Source of the DNA: Lentibacillus saliphilus
Lineage (GTDB): Bacteria; Bacillota; Bacilli; Bacillales; Amphibacillaceae
Length of the DNA stretch: 64,000 nucleotides
Reading direction: 5' to 3'
NCBI RefSeq assembly: GCF_019093865.1
Contig: NZ_JABJXD010000009.1
Location: 1 to 64,000 of the forward strand
A model generated the notes under the pieces. That model worked only from the letters and a program-made list of their open reading frames with translations. It searched no databases and was not told where the DNA came from. Shown here one piece after another: positions 33,621-43,089 of the stretch. A program made the translations under genes and the position numbers. How positions within the stretch are numbered: the stretch's first letter is position 1; each line of letters opens with the position of its first letter.

Positions 33621-35090
33621 ATGCGAATTGGTGGTCTAGCTACCGGAATGGACATTGATCAACTGGTAAATAAACTAATGACTGCAGAGCGGATGCCGCT
33701 TGATAGGATGGAACAGGATAAAACGACGCTCACGTGGAAACGTGACGGATTTCGTGATATGAACAAAGCTTTGCTTGATCTTGATCAGCTCATGCTTGAT
33801 ATGAAGCTGAGTAAGACGTATCAATCAAAAGCAGTTAGTTCTTCCAACGAATCAGCTGTGACTGCTACAGCAGCCTCAAAAGCGTCTGAAGGCGCCTATA
33901 ATATTAACGTAACATCACTTGCCACAGCGGCAGTTTCCCTAAGTGGAGCAGTAGCTGATCCTGATCAAGCTCTAGATTCCAAATGGGCAGGTACATATAC
34001 AATAGAGGGTAATGGTCAAGTTGGTGATCCACCGTCTGAGAGCTGGGAATTTGAAGTTAAAGATGGCGACACAATGAACGATGTCCTCAAACGTATTACG
34101 GATGGAAATAATGATGTCCGAGCTTTTTATGATGACAAGCAAGGTAAAATCATTATGGAGTCAACAAAAACCGGTGAATATGGTCAGCTAACTATTACGA
34201 GTGGACCAGATAACACAGGTACTACAGATTTTTTTGATACCGTTATGAATATGTCAGATCCAAGCGCAGTCCACAAACAGGGTACAGATGCACAATTCTC
34301 TTATAATGGTTTAGACTTGACGTCTAAAGACAATGCCTACGAACTGAATGGTATTAATTTTGAATTCAAAGGTGAAGGTACGGCCAGTTTAACCGTGAAG
34401 AACGACGTCGATGCAACGTTTGATAAAATAATGAAGTTTGTGGACACGTATAATAAAGCAATTGAAACGTTAAATGATTCACAACAAGAAGAAAAGCATA
34501 ATGAGTTCCGACCACTGACTTCAAAACAGAAAGAAGATATGTCTGAAAAAGAAATTGAGCTGTGGGAAGAAAAAGCGAAAAGTGGTATGCTACGAGGCGA
34601 ATCTATTATTACTGATGGTATGTTTGGTTTAAGAAGAAGCTGGTATTCTCAAGTCGAGACCGGAGGAGAATATACATCTGTAACAGAGATTGGCATCACA
34701 ACAGGTAAAAATTATTTGAACGGTGGAAAGCTTGAAGTTGATGAGGAGAAGCTTAAGGCAGCTCTTAGAGACAATCCAGATGACGTGCAAAAGCTTTTCT
34801 CGAATAGTGCTGAAGGTGCAGAGCGTGGCCTCATAAATCGCGTAGAAGATGCTGTTAAATCAACAATGGGCCGAATAGAAGAGCGCGCAGGTAAAGGTAC
34901 AGATACCCTCGACAATTATAGTCTTGGGAAGAGGCTCAAAGACTTAGATGGGCGTATGTCAGATTTTGAAGCAAAGCTCACACGTGTAGAAACCCGCTAT
35001 TGGAACGAGTTTACGGCAATGGAGAAAGCGATCCAACGTATGAACATGCAATCACAACAGTTGATGTCACAATTTGGTGGCGGCATGTAA
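33621..35090 (+). CDS. fliD: Flagellar filament cap protein FliD
   Basis: A 489-residue exported protein that caps the growing filament and inserts flagellin subunits. The N-terminus MRIGGLATGMDIDQLVNKLM and TAERMPLDRMEQDKTTLTWK, the middle GIYTSVTEIGIT-like block (VTEIGITTGKNYLNGGKLEV), and the C-terminal coiled coil ending in MQSQQLMSQFGGGM identify FliD N and C domains. AGGAGG sits eight bases from the ATG. The length is typical for Bacilli (about 490-500). Confidence 0.95.
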   Translation: MRIGGLATGMDIDQLVNKLMTAERMPLDRMEQDKTTLTWKRDGFRDMNKALLDLDQLMLDMKLSKTYQSKAVSSSNESAVTATAASKASEGAYNINVTSLATAAVSLSGAVADPDQALDSKWAGTYTIEGNGQVGDPPSESWEFEVKDGDTMNDVLKRITDGNNDVRAFYDDKQGKIIMESTKTGEYGQLTITSGPDNTGTTDFFDTVMNMSDPSAVHKQGTDAQFSYNGLDLTSKDNAYELNGINFEFKGEGTASLTVKNDVDATFDKIMKFVDTYNKAIETLNDSQQEEKHNEFRPLTSKQKEDMSEKEIELWEEKAKSGMLRGESIITDGMFGLRRSWYSQVETGGEYTSVTEIGITTGKNYLNGGKLEVDEEKLKAALRDNPDDVQKLFSNSAEGAERGLINRVEDAVKSTMGRIEERAGKGTDTLDNYSLGKRLKDLDGRMSDFEAKLTRVETRYWNEFTAMEKAIQRMNMQSQQLMSQFGGGM

Positions 35091-35219
35091 ATCGTATATG
35101 TTGCCTAGCATTAACGCGCTGTAGTTCCACTTCAACAGGTTACAAAAGCGTAACAGTTTAAAGGAGCGCAATCAAGAGCCCAACTAATTGATGATTTTAA
35201 ATTAAGGAGTGCAATAATC

Positions 35220-35621
35220 ATGGCTTATCAAAAGAAATACGAAGCCTATAAAACAAACGCAGTGACGACAGCATCGGGTGGCGAATTAACGTTAATGCTT
35301 TATAATGGATGCATTAAATTTATTAAGAAGGCAATGCTTGATTTAAATGAAGGCAATTTTGAAGCTAAAAATACGTCTATCCAAAAAGCTCAAGACATTA
35401 TTCAAGAATTAATGCTGACACTTGATAAAAATGTTGCGATTTCCAATGAGATGCTACCAATTTATGATTATATTTTATATTGCTTACGCGAAGGTAACAT
35501 CAAAAATGATGAAAGTAAGTTGCAGGAAGCATTGTCTTTTACAACAGAGTTTCGGGATACATGGAAGCAGGTTCTCTTAAAGACGCGACAAAATCAATAT
35601 GAACAAGGTGCCCGAGTATAA
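35220..35621 (+). CDS. fliS: Flagellin-specific chaperone FliS
   Basis: A 133-residue four-helix chaperone that binds the C-terminus of flagellin before export. Family features: YKTNAVTTASGGELTLMLYN, GCIKFIKKAM, KAQDIIQELMLTLD, and PIYDYILYCLREGNIKND. The 129-base gap after fliD holds two similar ribosome-site-like stretches (AAAGGAGCGCAATCA at 35160 and TAAGGAGTGCAATAATCA at 35203), the second directly before the ATG. The stop overlaps the next start as TAATG. Confidence 0.94.
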   Translation: MAYQKKYEAYKTNAVTTASGGELTLMLYNGCIKFIKKAMLDLNEGNFEAKNTSIQKAQDIIQELMLTLDKNVAISNEMLPIYDYILYCLREGNIKNDESKLQEALSFTTEFRDTWKQVLLKTRQNQYEQGARV

Positions 35622-35974
35622 TGGGAGACATAAAAGCGTTATTAAATGTAACGGAAGAACTTGCTGATTTATTTGAACAGCCTGTTACCTCCAAAGATAG
35701 AAGTAAAATCATAGTTGATATAAATCGTCTGATTGAAGCGCGTGGGCACATTATGGAAATGATTAAACCGCCATTCACTGAAGAAGAAAAACAGATCGGT
35801 GAACAAGTCGTTATGTTGAATAATGTGATTAAATATGAAATGGATCAGCTCTTCGCTGAACTGAAAACAGAAATGAAGCAAATGAAGCAGCTTAAACGTT
35901 CAAATCAATCCTATACAAATCCATATCAACATGTGAACACAATGGACGGCATGTTTATGGATAGTAAAAAGTAG
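35621..35974 (+). CDS. fliT: FliT-like flagellar chaperone
   Basis: A 117-residue mostly helical protein overlapping fliS by one base, the place of fliT in B. subtilis. FliT binds FliD before export. Sequence conservation in this family is low; support comes from size, helical character (LLNVTEELADLFEQP, QIGEQVVMLNNVIKYEMDQL) and position. The C-terminal tail (SNQSYTNPYQHVNTMDGMFM) is polar and probably flexible. Confidence 0.75.
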   Translation: MGDIKALLNVTEELADLFEQPVTSKDRSKIIVDINRLIEARGHIMEMIKPPFTEEEKQIGEQVVMLNNVIKYEMDQLFAELKTEMKQMKQLKRSNQSYTNPYQHVNTMDGMFMDSKK

Positions 35975-36063
35975 TAAAAATGCTTGATAATAGGGATTAT
36001 ACGTCATTATGAACGTTTATTTTTCTATTTAAATCTGTTAATTTAAAATGTTAAAGGCTTTTT

Positions 36064-36091
36064 AGAGGTAATTATGAGGGAAACGTAGTAT
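36064..36091 (+). promoter_or_regulatory. Possible sigma-H promoter of hpf
   Basis: AGAGGTAAT (36064-36072), a 12-base spacer and GTAGTAT (36085-36091) match the sigma-H consensus RNAGGAWWW and RNNGAAT with one mismatch in each box. B. subtilis yvyD is transcribed by sigma-H and sigma-B, which makes this plausible. A TATAAT at 36089-36094 overlaps but lacks a good -35. Confidence 0.4.
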
Positions 36092-36125
36092 AATATAAGT
36101 ATAAGGATGAAAGGAGGACACTTAT

Positions 36126-36677
36126 ATGCTTTATAACATCCGTGGTGAAAATATCGAGGTGACTGGAGCTATAAAAAGCTACATTGAAAAGAAAGTTGGT
36201 AAACTAGAAAGATATTTTGATACACCACCTACATCCGAGGTACACGTTAATTTAAGTGTCTATAATGACGAACAACGGATTGAAATTACAATCCCCATGA
36301 CAAATCTGCTGTTAAGAGCAGAAGAGGAACATGTGGATATGTATGCTGCGATTGATCTCGTTGTAGACAAATTGGAAAGACAAATCCGCAAATATAAAAC
36401 AAAGGTCAATCGTAAGTTCAAAAAAGAAGGTGCACCAAAACATATTTTTGCAGAAATGCAAAATGAAGCAAAGAAGAATGAAACAGATTCAGATGAAATT
36501 GATATTGTTCGAACAAAACGCTTTACTTTGAAGCCTATGGATTCAGAGGAAGCCGTTCTACAGATGGATATGCTCGGTCATGCCTTCTTCGTGTTTACGA
36601 ATGCCGATACTCAACAAACGAATGTCGTATATCGTCGTAAAGATGGTAGATATGGCTTGATTGAACCGAACAATTAA
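36126..36677 (+). CDS. hpf: Long-form ribosome hibernation promoting factor
   Basis: A 183-residue protein (yvyD) that joins 70S ribosomes into inactive 100S dimers in stationary phase. The N-terminal domain (1-100) has NIRGENIEVTGAIKSYIEKK and VTIPM-like strands; a charged linker follows. The C-terminal dimerisation domain (125-183) has IVRTKRFTLKPMDSEEAVLQ, MLGHAFFVFTN and VVYRRKDGRYGLIEP. Two domains make it the long form typical of Firmicutes. AAAGGAGG precedes the ATG. It is monocistronic with a strong terminator. Confidence 0.95.
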   Translation: MLYNIRGENIEVTGAIKSYIEKKVGKLERYFDTPPTSEVHVNLSVYNDEQRIEITIPMTNLLLRAEEEHVDMYAAIDLVVDKLERQIRKYKTKVNRKFKKEGAPKHIFAEMQNEAKKNETDSDEIDIVRTKRFTLKPMDSEEAVLQMDMLGHAFFVFTNADTQQTNVVYRRKDGRYGLIEPNN

Positions 36678-36698
36678 AACATTCACATAGAAACGTTT

Positions 36699-36734
36699 AA
36701 AGGTGATCCCTAAAATATGGGGATCACCTTTTTG
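36699..36734 (+). terminator. Terminator after hpf
   Basis: AAAGGTGATCCC (36699-36710) and GGGATCACCTTT (36720-36731) form a perfect 12-base stem, followed by further Ts. Confidence 0.85.
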
Positions 36735-36858
36735 TCAAGACAAGCAAATCAGTCAAATAGATGTGCTTGTCACTCACCCAGTTGTCATTGACATTAGTAT
36801 AATGTTATTATTAAAGATATGAACTAAAGATTTTTCATTTAATCGAGGTGCGTTGAAC

Positions 36859-39372
36859 ATGGCAGGTTTGTTGAAAAAAATATTTGGCGATGGCAATCAA
36901 AAGCAGCTTAATCGCCTCCAAAAGCAAGCTGATAATATTGAGGCACTTGAACCGGAGTACGAACGCCTGTCAGATGCCGAATTGGTCAATAAAACAGAGG
37001 AATTTAAAACACGGTACAATAACGGTGAAACACTTGATGACCTACTCGTTGAAGCCTATGCTGTTGTTAGAGAAGCTTCAAAGCGCGTCCTAAACATGCG
37101 TCCTTTTTCTGTTCAAATTATGGGAGCAATCGCACTCCATGAAGGCAATATAGCCGAGATGAAAACAGGGGAAGGTAAAACACTTGCTTCCACGATGCCA
37201 GCTTATTTAAATGCATTGGCAGGGAAAGGTGTCCATATTATTACTGTTAACGACTATCTTGCTGAACGTGATGCGAAGGAAATGGGCGAGCTGTTTAACT
37301 TTCTTGGCTTGACAGTCGGTTTAAATGGTAATGGTCTGTCGAAGGAAGAGAAACGTGACGCTTATTATTGTGATATCACATACGGTACAAACAATGAATA
37401 TGGCTTTGACTATTTGCGTGACAACATGGTGTTGTATAAAGAACAAATGGTCCAACGTCCATTGAATTTTGCGATCATTGATGAAGTTGACTCAATCTTA
37501 ATTGACGAAGCACGTACACCGTTAATTATATCGGGATCTGCTCAGAAGTCAGCATCTATGTATCAACGAGCGGATTCTTTTGTCCGTACATTGAAGCATG
37601 AAACGGATTATACGTATGATGAAAAGACAAAGGGTGTTCAATTAACAGAAGAAGGCATTAACAAAGCAGAGCAGTATTTTGCAATTGAAAATTTGTTTGA
37701 TTTAAATAACGTTACACTTACACATCATATTAACCAAGCACTCAAAGCTCATGCTTCTATGCACCGTGATATGGATTACGTTGTTCAAGAAGGCGAAGTC
37801 ATCATCGTCGATCAGTTTACTGGTCGTTTAATGAAAGGGCGTCGCTATAGTGATGGACTCCATCAAGCAATTGAAGCAAAGGAAGGCCTTCATATTCAAA
37901 ATGAGAGTATGACCCTTGCATCGATTACATTCCAAAACTTTTTCCGGATGTACAATAAACTGGCGGGTATGACAGGTACAGCTAAAACAGAGGAAGAAGA
38001 ATTCCGTAACATTTATAATATGGATGTTATCGCAATCCCAACGAACAAACCAATTGTTCGTGACGATAAAGCTGATATGATTTATAAAACAATTGAAGGT
38101 AAGTTTAACGCGGTCATTGAAGACATTAAAGCCCGCTATGAAAAGGGACAGCCTGTTCTTGTCGGTACAGTTGCTGTTGAGACGTCCGAAGTAATCTCTA
38201 AGCTCCTTAAAAAAGCGGGCGTTAAGCATGATGTATTGAATGCGAAAAACCACTATAGAGAAGCTGAAATTATTGAAAATGCCGGTCAGCCAAAGTCTGT
38301 TACGATTGCAACGAACATGGCTGGACGCGGAACCGATATTAAACTCGGTGAAGGTGTGAAGGATCTTGGCGGTTTAGCGGTTATTGGGACAGAGCGTCAT
38401 GAATCACGCAGAATTGACAATCAGCTCCGCGGGCGTTCAGGACGTCAAGGTGATCCAGGTGTGACACAATTTTATTTATCTATGGAAGATGAGTTAATGC
38501 GTCGCTTCGGATCTGATAATTTGCGTTCCATGATGGACCGTTTAGGTATGGATGATTCCCAGCCGCTCGAAAGTAAAATGGTCTCACGGGCCGTTGAATC
38601 AGCGCAAAAGCGTGTTGAAGGTAACAACTTTGACGCCCGTAAAACGGTCTTGTCATATGATGATGTCTTACGTGAACAACGTGAAATCATTTATAAACAG
38701 CGATTTGATGTCATTGACGCTGACGGTGATTTACGCGAGATCATTGAAAATATGATCCTTTCATCACTTCAACGCGTCATCCATACACATACACAGGACG
38801 ATGACGATGCGAACTGGCAAATAGAATCAATTATTGAATACATCCACGGGACGCTACTTGAACCTGGTGACATCGATGTCAAGGACTTAAAAGGCAAGGA
38901 TCCAGAAGAAATGATCGATTTCGTTATGGACAAAGTCCGTGTCCGCTATGATGAAAAGGTGGAGGAATTAACGCCAGAGCAAATGAACGAATTTGAAAAA
39001 GTTATTTTGCTTCGAACGGTTGATACGAAATGGATGGATCATATTGATCAGATGGATCAACTTCGTCAAGGCATCCACCTAAGAGCGTATGGACAAAATG
39101 ATCCGTTACGTGAATATCAAATGGAAGGCTTCGCAATGTTCGAGGAAATGATTGCGAGCATTGAAGATGAAGTTGCCAAATACGTAATGAAAGCACAAAT
39201 TAGAGATAATCTCCAACGTGAGAATGTCGCCAAAAACACCCAAGCCGTTTCTGGTGGACAAAATGAGGGCGAAAAGCGAAGAAAACCGTATGTCAAGAAA
39301 GAGAATGTCGGTCGTAATGATCCATGTCCGTGTGGCAGTGGGAAGAAATATAAGCAATGTCACGGACAGTAA
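36859..39372 (+). CDS. secA: Preprotein translocase ATPase SecA
   Basis: An 837-residue motor that pushes secreted proteins through SecYEG. Motifs in order: [11 protein letters not shown] (Walker A near 100), [27 protein letters not shown] (Walker B), the second nucleotide-binding fold with [22 protein letters not shown] and [11 protein letters not shown], and the C-terminal zinc tail [19 protein letters not shown]. The ATG at 36859 follows CGAGGTG; a TTG six bases earlier is too close. Length matches B. subtilis SecA (841). Confidence 0.97.
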   Translation: MAGLLKKIFGDGNQKQLNRLQKQADNIEALEPEYERLSDAELVNKTEEFKTRYNNGETLDDLLVEAYAVVREASKRVLNMRPFSVQIMGAIALHEGNIAEMKTGEGKTLASTMPAYLNALAGKGVHIITVNDYLAERDAKEMGELFNFLGLTVGLNGNGLSKEEKRDAYYCDITYGTNNEYGFDYLRDNMVLYKEQMVQRPLNFAIIDEVDSILIDEARTPLIISGSAQKSASMYQRADSFVRTLKHETDYTYDEKTKGVQLTEEGINKAEQYFAIENLFDLNNVTLTHHINQALKAHASMHRDMDYVVQEGEVIIVDQFTGRLMKGRRYSDGLHQAIEAKEGLHIQNESMTLASITFQNFFRMYNKLAGMTGTAKTEEEEFRNIYNMDVIAIPTNKPIVRDDKADMIYKTIEGKFNAVIEDIKARYEKGQPVLVGTVAVETSEVISKLLKKAGVKHDVLNAKNHYREAEIIENAGQPKSVTIATNMAGRGTDIKLGEGVKDLGGLAVIGTERHESRRIDNQLRGRSGRQGDPGVTQFYLSMEDELMRRFGSDNLRSMMDRLGMDDSQPLESKMVSRAVESAQKRVEGNNFDARKTVLSYDDVLREQREIIYKQRFDVIDADGDLREIIENMILSSLQRVIHTHTQDDDDANWQIESIIEYIHGTLLEPGDIDVKDLKGKDPEEMIDFVMDKVRVRYDEKVEELTPEQMNEFEKVILLRTVDTKWMDHIDQMDQLRQGIHLRAYGQNDPLREYQMEGFAMFEEMIASIEDEVAKYVMKAQIRDNLQRENVAKNTQAVSGGQNEGEKRRKPYVKKENVGRNDPCPCGSGKKYKQCHGQ

Positions 39373-39385
39373 TGATGTATAATGT

Positions 39386-39416
39386 TGTGGCCGGAGCAGC
39401 GACTGCTCTGGCCACA
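39386..39416 (+). terminator. Stable hairpin between secA and prfB
   Basis: TGTGGCCGGAGCAG (39386-39399) and CTGCTCTGGCCACA (39403-39416) form 14 pairs with one G-U around a three-base loop. The tail TTGTCTG is a poor U-tract, so it may be a partial terminator or an mRNA 3' stabiliser rather than a full stop. Confidence 0.5.
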
Positions 39417-39498
39417 TTGTCTGAAAAGCACAAGTTATTATTAAGATGTTCACAGAACAAGTAAGAAATTTAATCAAACTATTTTCGAGGTGAATGAG

Positions 39499-40600
39499 AT
39501 GGATATGACAGAAATTAGACAGGAATTAGATCAGATGGAAAAACGCATTGCGGACTTTAGGGGGTCTCTTTGACCTCGATACAAAAAAGCAACGCATTGA
39601 GGAATTAGAGCTCGACATGACAGCACCAGGTTTTTGGGATGACCAGGCAAGTGCGCAAAAGGTGATTAATGAAGTGAACGGTTTGAAATCATATGTTGGT
39701 GCCTTTGAAGAGATTGCTCAGCAGCTTGAAGATTTAGAAGTATCGCATGAGCTTGTCAAAGAAGAAAATGATGAAGAACTGTTTGAAGAGTTGGATAAAG
39801 AAACGCAAGCTTTAATGAAGGCTGTCAGTGAATTTGAACTACAGATGCTATTAAGTGATCCATATGATGCCAACAATGCTATTTTGGAATTGCATCCAGG
39901 TGCAGGTGGCACAGAGTCTCAGGACTGGGCGAGCATGCTATTAAGAATGTACCAGAGATGGGCGGAACAGAAAAACTTCCAAGTCGAAACGTTGGATTAT
40001 CTTGCTGGCGATGAAGCGGGCGTAAAAAGTGTGACCTTATTAATAAAAGGTCACAACGCTTACGGTTATTTAAAGGCAGAAAAGGGTGTTCATCGTCTCG
40101 TACGTATTTCTCCTTTTGACTCATCAGGCAGACGGCATACATCGTTTGTATCCTGTGATGTGCTCCCAGAAATAACAGATGATGTGGACGTCGACATTAA
40201 GAATGAAGATATCAAAATAGATACGTACAGAGCGAGCGGTGCTGGTGGACAGCACGTTAACAAAACCGATTCAGCAGTTCGTTTGACCCATATCCCGACA
40301 AATATTATCGTTACGTGTCAATCAGAACGGTCGCAAATTAAAAACCGAGAAACAGCGATGAAAATGCTGAAGGCAAAGCTGTATCAAGTAGAGCTTGAAA
40401 AGCAGCAGCAAGAACTCGCAGACATACGTGGTGAACAAAAAGAGATTGGCTGGGGCAGTCAAATTCGCTCCTACGTATTTCATCCTTATACGATGGTAAA
40501 GGATCATCGGACAAATGTAGAAGCGGGTAACGCGCAGGGCGTCATGGACGGTGACCTTGAACCATTTATCGATGCGTATTTGCGTTCACAAATAAATTAA
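39499..40600 (+). CDS. prfB: Peptide chain release factor 2, with programmed +1 frameshift
   Basis: RF2 recognises UGA and UAA stops. The gene starts at ATG 39499 behind GAGGTG and reads 24 codons to CTT at 39568-39570, followed by an in-frame TGA at 39571. The internal Shine-Dalgarno AGGGGG (39559-39564) and slippery CTT-TGA-C are the classic autoregulatory signal: at low RF2 the ribosome shifts +1 to GAC at 39572 and finishes a 366-residue protein. The stop-recognition motif SPF (ISPFDSSG) and the catalytic GGQ ([15 protein letters not shown]) are present. The length equals B. subtilis RF2. Confidence 0.97.
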
Positions 40601-40789
40601 CAGCTCAACTTCCATTAAATGTCAACAAATTGACACATTTCTTCTAGTGCAGGCGGCATATGCATTTATGTAAGATATCTACTGTAATGATATTGGTAAC
40701 GTCATTGCATAACCATTTAAAAAATGCCGTATTCGGTTATACTTAAGAAGACATATATTTTACAACATTAGATAGGGGGATGTATCAAT

Positions 40790-41101
40790 TTGAAGAAATG
40801 GTTAATAGCGTTGTTACTTGGTATAGTTCTGACCCTCGGAGCTTGTGGCGGCGGAAATGATAACAGTAGCGGTGGAGAAGTTAGTGAAGCAGACAGCATT
40901 TACAAAAGCAATTGTGCATCTTGTCATGGTGGTGACCTTGGCGGCGGCATGGGACCTGACCTAACGTCAATTGGTTCCAAGTATTCTAAGGATGATATTA
41001 TTGATATCATTCAAAACGGGAAAGGTTCAATGCAGCCTATAAAAGGTGTCACAGATGAGGAAGCAGATACGCTTGCAAGCTGGTTAGCGAATAAAAAATA
41101 A
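40790..41101 (+). CDS. cccB: Lipid-anchored small cytochrome c (CccB type)
   Basis: A 103-residue secreted lipoprotein. The signal ends at lipobox LGAC (Cys near 18), followed by a flexible Gly/Ser/Asn spacer and a single class I cytochrome c domain. That domain has the haem-binding CASCHGGDLGGG and an axial Met in GSMQPIKG. It carries electrons at the outer membrane face, probably to a cytochrome c oxidase. The start is TTG at 40790 behind GATAGGGGG. It is monocistronic with its own terminator and sits after prfB as in B. subtilis. Confidence 0.93.
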   Translation: MKKWLIALLLGIVLTLGACGGGNDNSSGGEVSEADSIYKSNCASCHGGDLGGGMGPDLTSIGSKYSKDDIIDIIQNGKGSMQPIKGVTDEEADTLASWLANKK

Positions 41102-41110
41102 GCAATAACT

Positions 41111-41148
41111 AAAAACTGTCCACATTTAATATGCGGGCAGTTTTTTTG
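41111..41148 (+). terminator. Terminator after cccB
   Basis: AAAACTGTCC (41112-41121) pairs with GGGCAGTTTT (41135-41144) with one wobble pair, then TTTTG. Confidence 0.75.
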
Positions 41149-41326
41149 TTAGAAATTTTAAGATTGTTATGTGTATTAGACTGAAATGTAAATGTAATAA
41201 TTTTACGCCCAAAATCATTGCCGAAAAATGTTATAATGAGTAAAAGGTCATTATCTCTGTTTTTTGGAAGAGCATTCTGATAACAATGACCAATGAAAAA
41301 TTACTTATTTAAAAGGTGAGTTGACA

Positions 41327-42013
41327 ATGATTTTAATGGATGACATATATAAGAAATACGCAAATGGTGTCACAGCGCTTAATGGTATAAGCGTTGATAT
41401 TAAACAAGGTGAATTTGTTTATATTGTTGGTCCAAGTGGGGCTGGTAAATCAACATTTATTAAATTGATGTATCGACAAGAAAAGCCAACTTCTGGAAAA
41501 ATCATAATTAATGAAAAGGACTTACAAACACTGCAAGAAAAGGAAATTCCTTACTTACGCAGAGATATCGGTGTTGTCTTTCAGGATTTCAAACTACTTC
41601 CTAGATTGACAGTCTATGAAAATATTGCATTTGCTTTGGAAGTTATTGAAGAAACACCACGAAATATAAGAAGACGTGTGATGGATGTCTTAGATTTAGT
41701 TGGATTGAAAAACAAAGCACGGTTTATTCCTGATGAATTATCAGGTGGTGAACAACAACGTGTGTCAATTGCTAGAGCCATTGTCAATCATCCAAAACTG
41801 GTGATTGCTGATGAGCCGACTGGGAATTTGGACCCAGATACATCATGGGAAATTATGAGAACGTTAGAAGAAATTAATGATAAAGGAACGACTATCATTA
41901 TGGCTACACATAGTAAAGAAATTGTTAACAAAATAAAAAAACGCGTCATTGCAATAGAAAACGGCGTCATTGTGCGTGATGAGCATCGAGGTGAATACGG
42001 TTATGAAGTTTAG
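41327..42013 (+). CDS. ftsE: Cell-division ABC ATPase FtsE
   Basis: A 228-residue ATPase that works with FtsX to activate cell-wall hydrolases. Walker A is VGPSGAGKSTFIKLM (near 35), the signature is LSGGEQQRVSIARAIV, Walker B is LVIADEPTGNLDPD, and the H-loop is MATHSKEIV. The ATG at 41327 lies behind AAAGGTGAG; the TTG six bases earlier is unlikely. It overlaps ftsX by 11 bases, so the two are translationally coupled. Confidence 0.95.
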   Translation: MILMDDIYKKYANGVTALNGISVDIKQGEFVYIVGPSGAGKSTFIKLMYRQEKPTSGKIIINEKDLQTLQEKEIPYLRRDIGVVFQDFKLLPRLTVYENIAFALEVIEETPRNIRRRVMDVLDLVGLKNKARFIPDELSGGEQQRVSIARAIVNHPKLVIADEPTGNLDPDTSWEIMRTLEEINDKGTTIIMATHSKEIVNKIKKRVIAIENGVIVRDEHRGEYGYEV

Positions 42014-42896
42014 AACGCTGAAACGTCATTTTCGAGAAGGCATTAAAAACATATTCCGAAACGGGTGGATGTCGATTGCATCAATAGGTGCTGTGACGGT
42101 TACACTCGTTCTTGTAAGTGCATTTCTCATAATTATGCTGAATTTAAACCAGATGGCTAAAAAAGTAGAAGCGGATGTTGTTATTAATGCGCTTATTGAT
42201 TTGACGGCTGATTCAGAGGACATAAAGGCACTAGGTGAAGATATCGAAAAGCTCGATGGTGTTGAGTCGGTTATCTTTTCATCAAACGATGAAGAATTAA
42301 AGAAATTTATGGATAGTATGGGTGATGAAGGCGATTCATGGGGTCTCATTGATCAAGATAACCCATTAAGACATACGTATATTGTACAGCCGGCTAACCC
42401 CGGTGACACAGAACCACTTGCCAAAAAAATAGAAGAAATGGCCAATGTTTATAAAGTAAATTATGGACAAGATGTCATTAAAAATCTATTTCAATTTAAT
42501 AAATACGCACGAACAATTGGGCTCGTTCTTATAGGCGGTCTGATTTTAACAGCCATTTTTCTAATATCTAATACGATCAAAATAACGATCATGGCCCGAA
42601 GTCGTGAAATTGGTATTATGAAGCTTGTCGGTGCGACAAATAACTTCATTCGCTGGCCTTTCTTTATTGAAGGGATGTTTCTCGGTATACTAGGGGCAAT
42701 TATACCTATCATGAGTGTGCTTGGTATCTATTATTATATTGACGCCAATGTGGTTGATCGCATCACTTATGAGTTCTTCGATATTTTACCGTTCAATCCG
42801 TTTGCGTGGCAATTATCGCTATTGGTACTTGCTATAGGCGCATTAATCGGGATTTGGGGCAGTGTTATGAGTGTCCGTAAATTCTTGAATGTATAA
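42003..42896 (+). CDS. ftsX: Cell-division membrane protein FtsX
   Basis: A 297-residue protein with four membrane segments (about 25-48, 170-195, 220-245, 265-290) and a large extracellular loop between the first two, which in Bacillus contacts the CwlO-type hydrolase. Family phrases: NGWMSIASIGAVTVTLVLVS and RSREIGIMKLVGATNNFIR then PFFIEGMFLG. The ATG at 42003 with CGAGGTG upstream is the FtsX start (MKFRTLKRHFREG). It forms a transporter-like complex with FtsE. Confidence 0.94.
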   Translation: MKFRTLKRHFREGIKNIFRNGWMSIASIGAVTVTLVLVSAFLIIMLNLNQMAKKVEADVVINALIDLTADSEDIKALGEDIEKLDGVESVIFSSNDEELKKFMDSMGDEGDSWGLIDQDNPLRHTYIVQPANPGDTEPLAKKIEEMANVYKVNYGQDVIKNLFQFNKYARTIGLVLIGGLILTAIFLISNTIKITIMARSREIGIMKLVGATNNFIRWPFFIEGMFLGILGAIIPIMSVLGIYYYIDANVVDRITYEFFDILPFNPFAWQLSLLVLAIGALIGIWGSVMSVRKFLNV

Positions 42897-42899
42897 GGG

Positions 42900-42913
42900 C
42901 GCACTTAAGTGCG
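42900..42913. repeat. Perfect 14-base palindrome after ftsX
   Basis: CGCACTTAAGTGCG, starting three bases after the ftsX stop. It could form a small cruciform or be a protein-binding site. No T-run follows. Confidence 0.5.
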
Positions 42914-42952
42914 AAACATGATTTGCAGAAAAGACGAATAACATCTACGATT

Positions 42953-42987
42953 AAAGACATCACATAATGGTTTGTGATGTCTTTATG
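42953..42987 (+). terminator. Terminator of ftsEX
   Basis: AAAGACATCACA (42953-42964) and TGTGATGTCTTT (42973-42984) are perfect 12-base arms. The T-run is short. Confidence 0.6.
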
Positions 42988-43089
42988 ATTTCTAAAATAC
43001 GTGCTTTTCACGTATAATGTATTAACAACGAACGATTGTGTTTTGATTGTTGGGGATGAGCACGTGATACATATGATAGAGGTGACTTT

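Noticed and set aside
39548-40600. prfB as an ORF starting at TTG 39548
   Set aside because: The frameshift signal and the upstream ATG with ribosome site at 39499 explain the gene fully.
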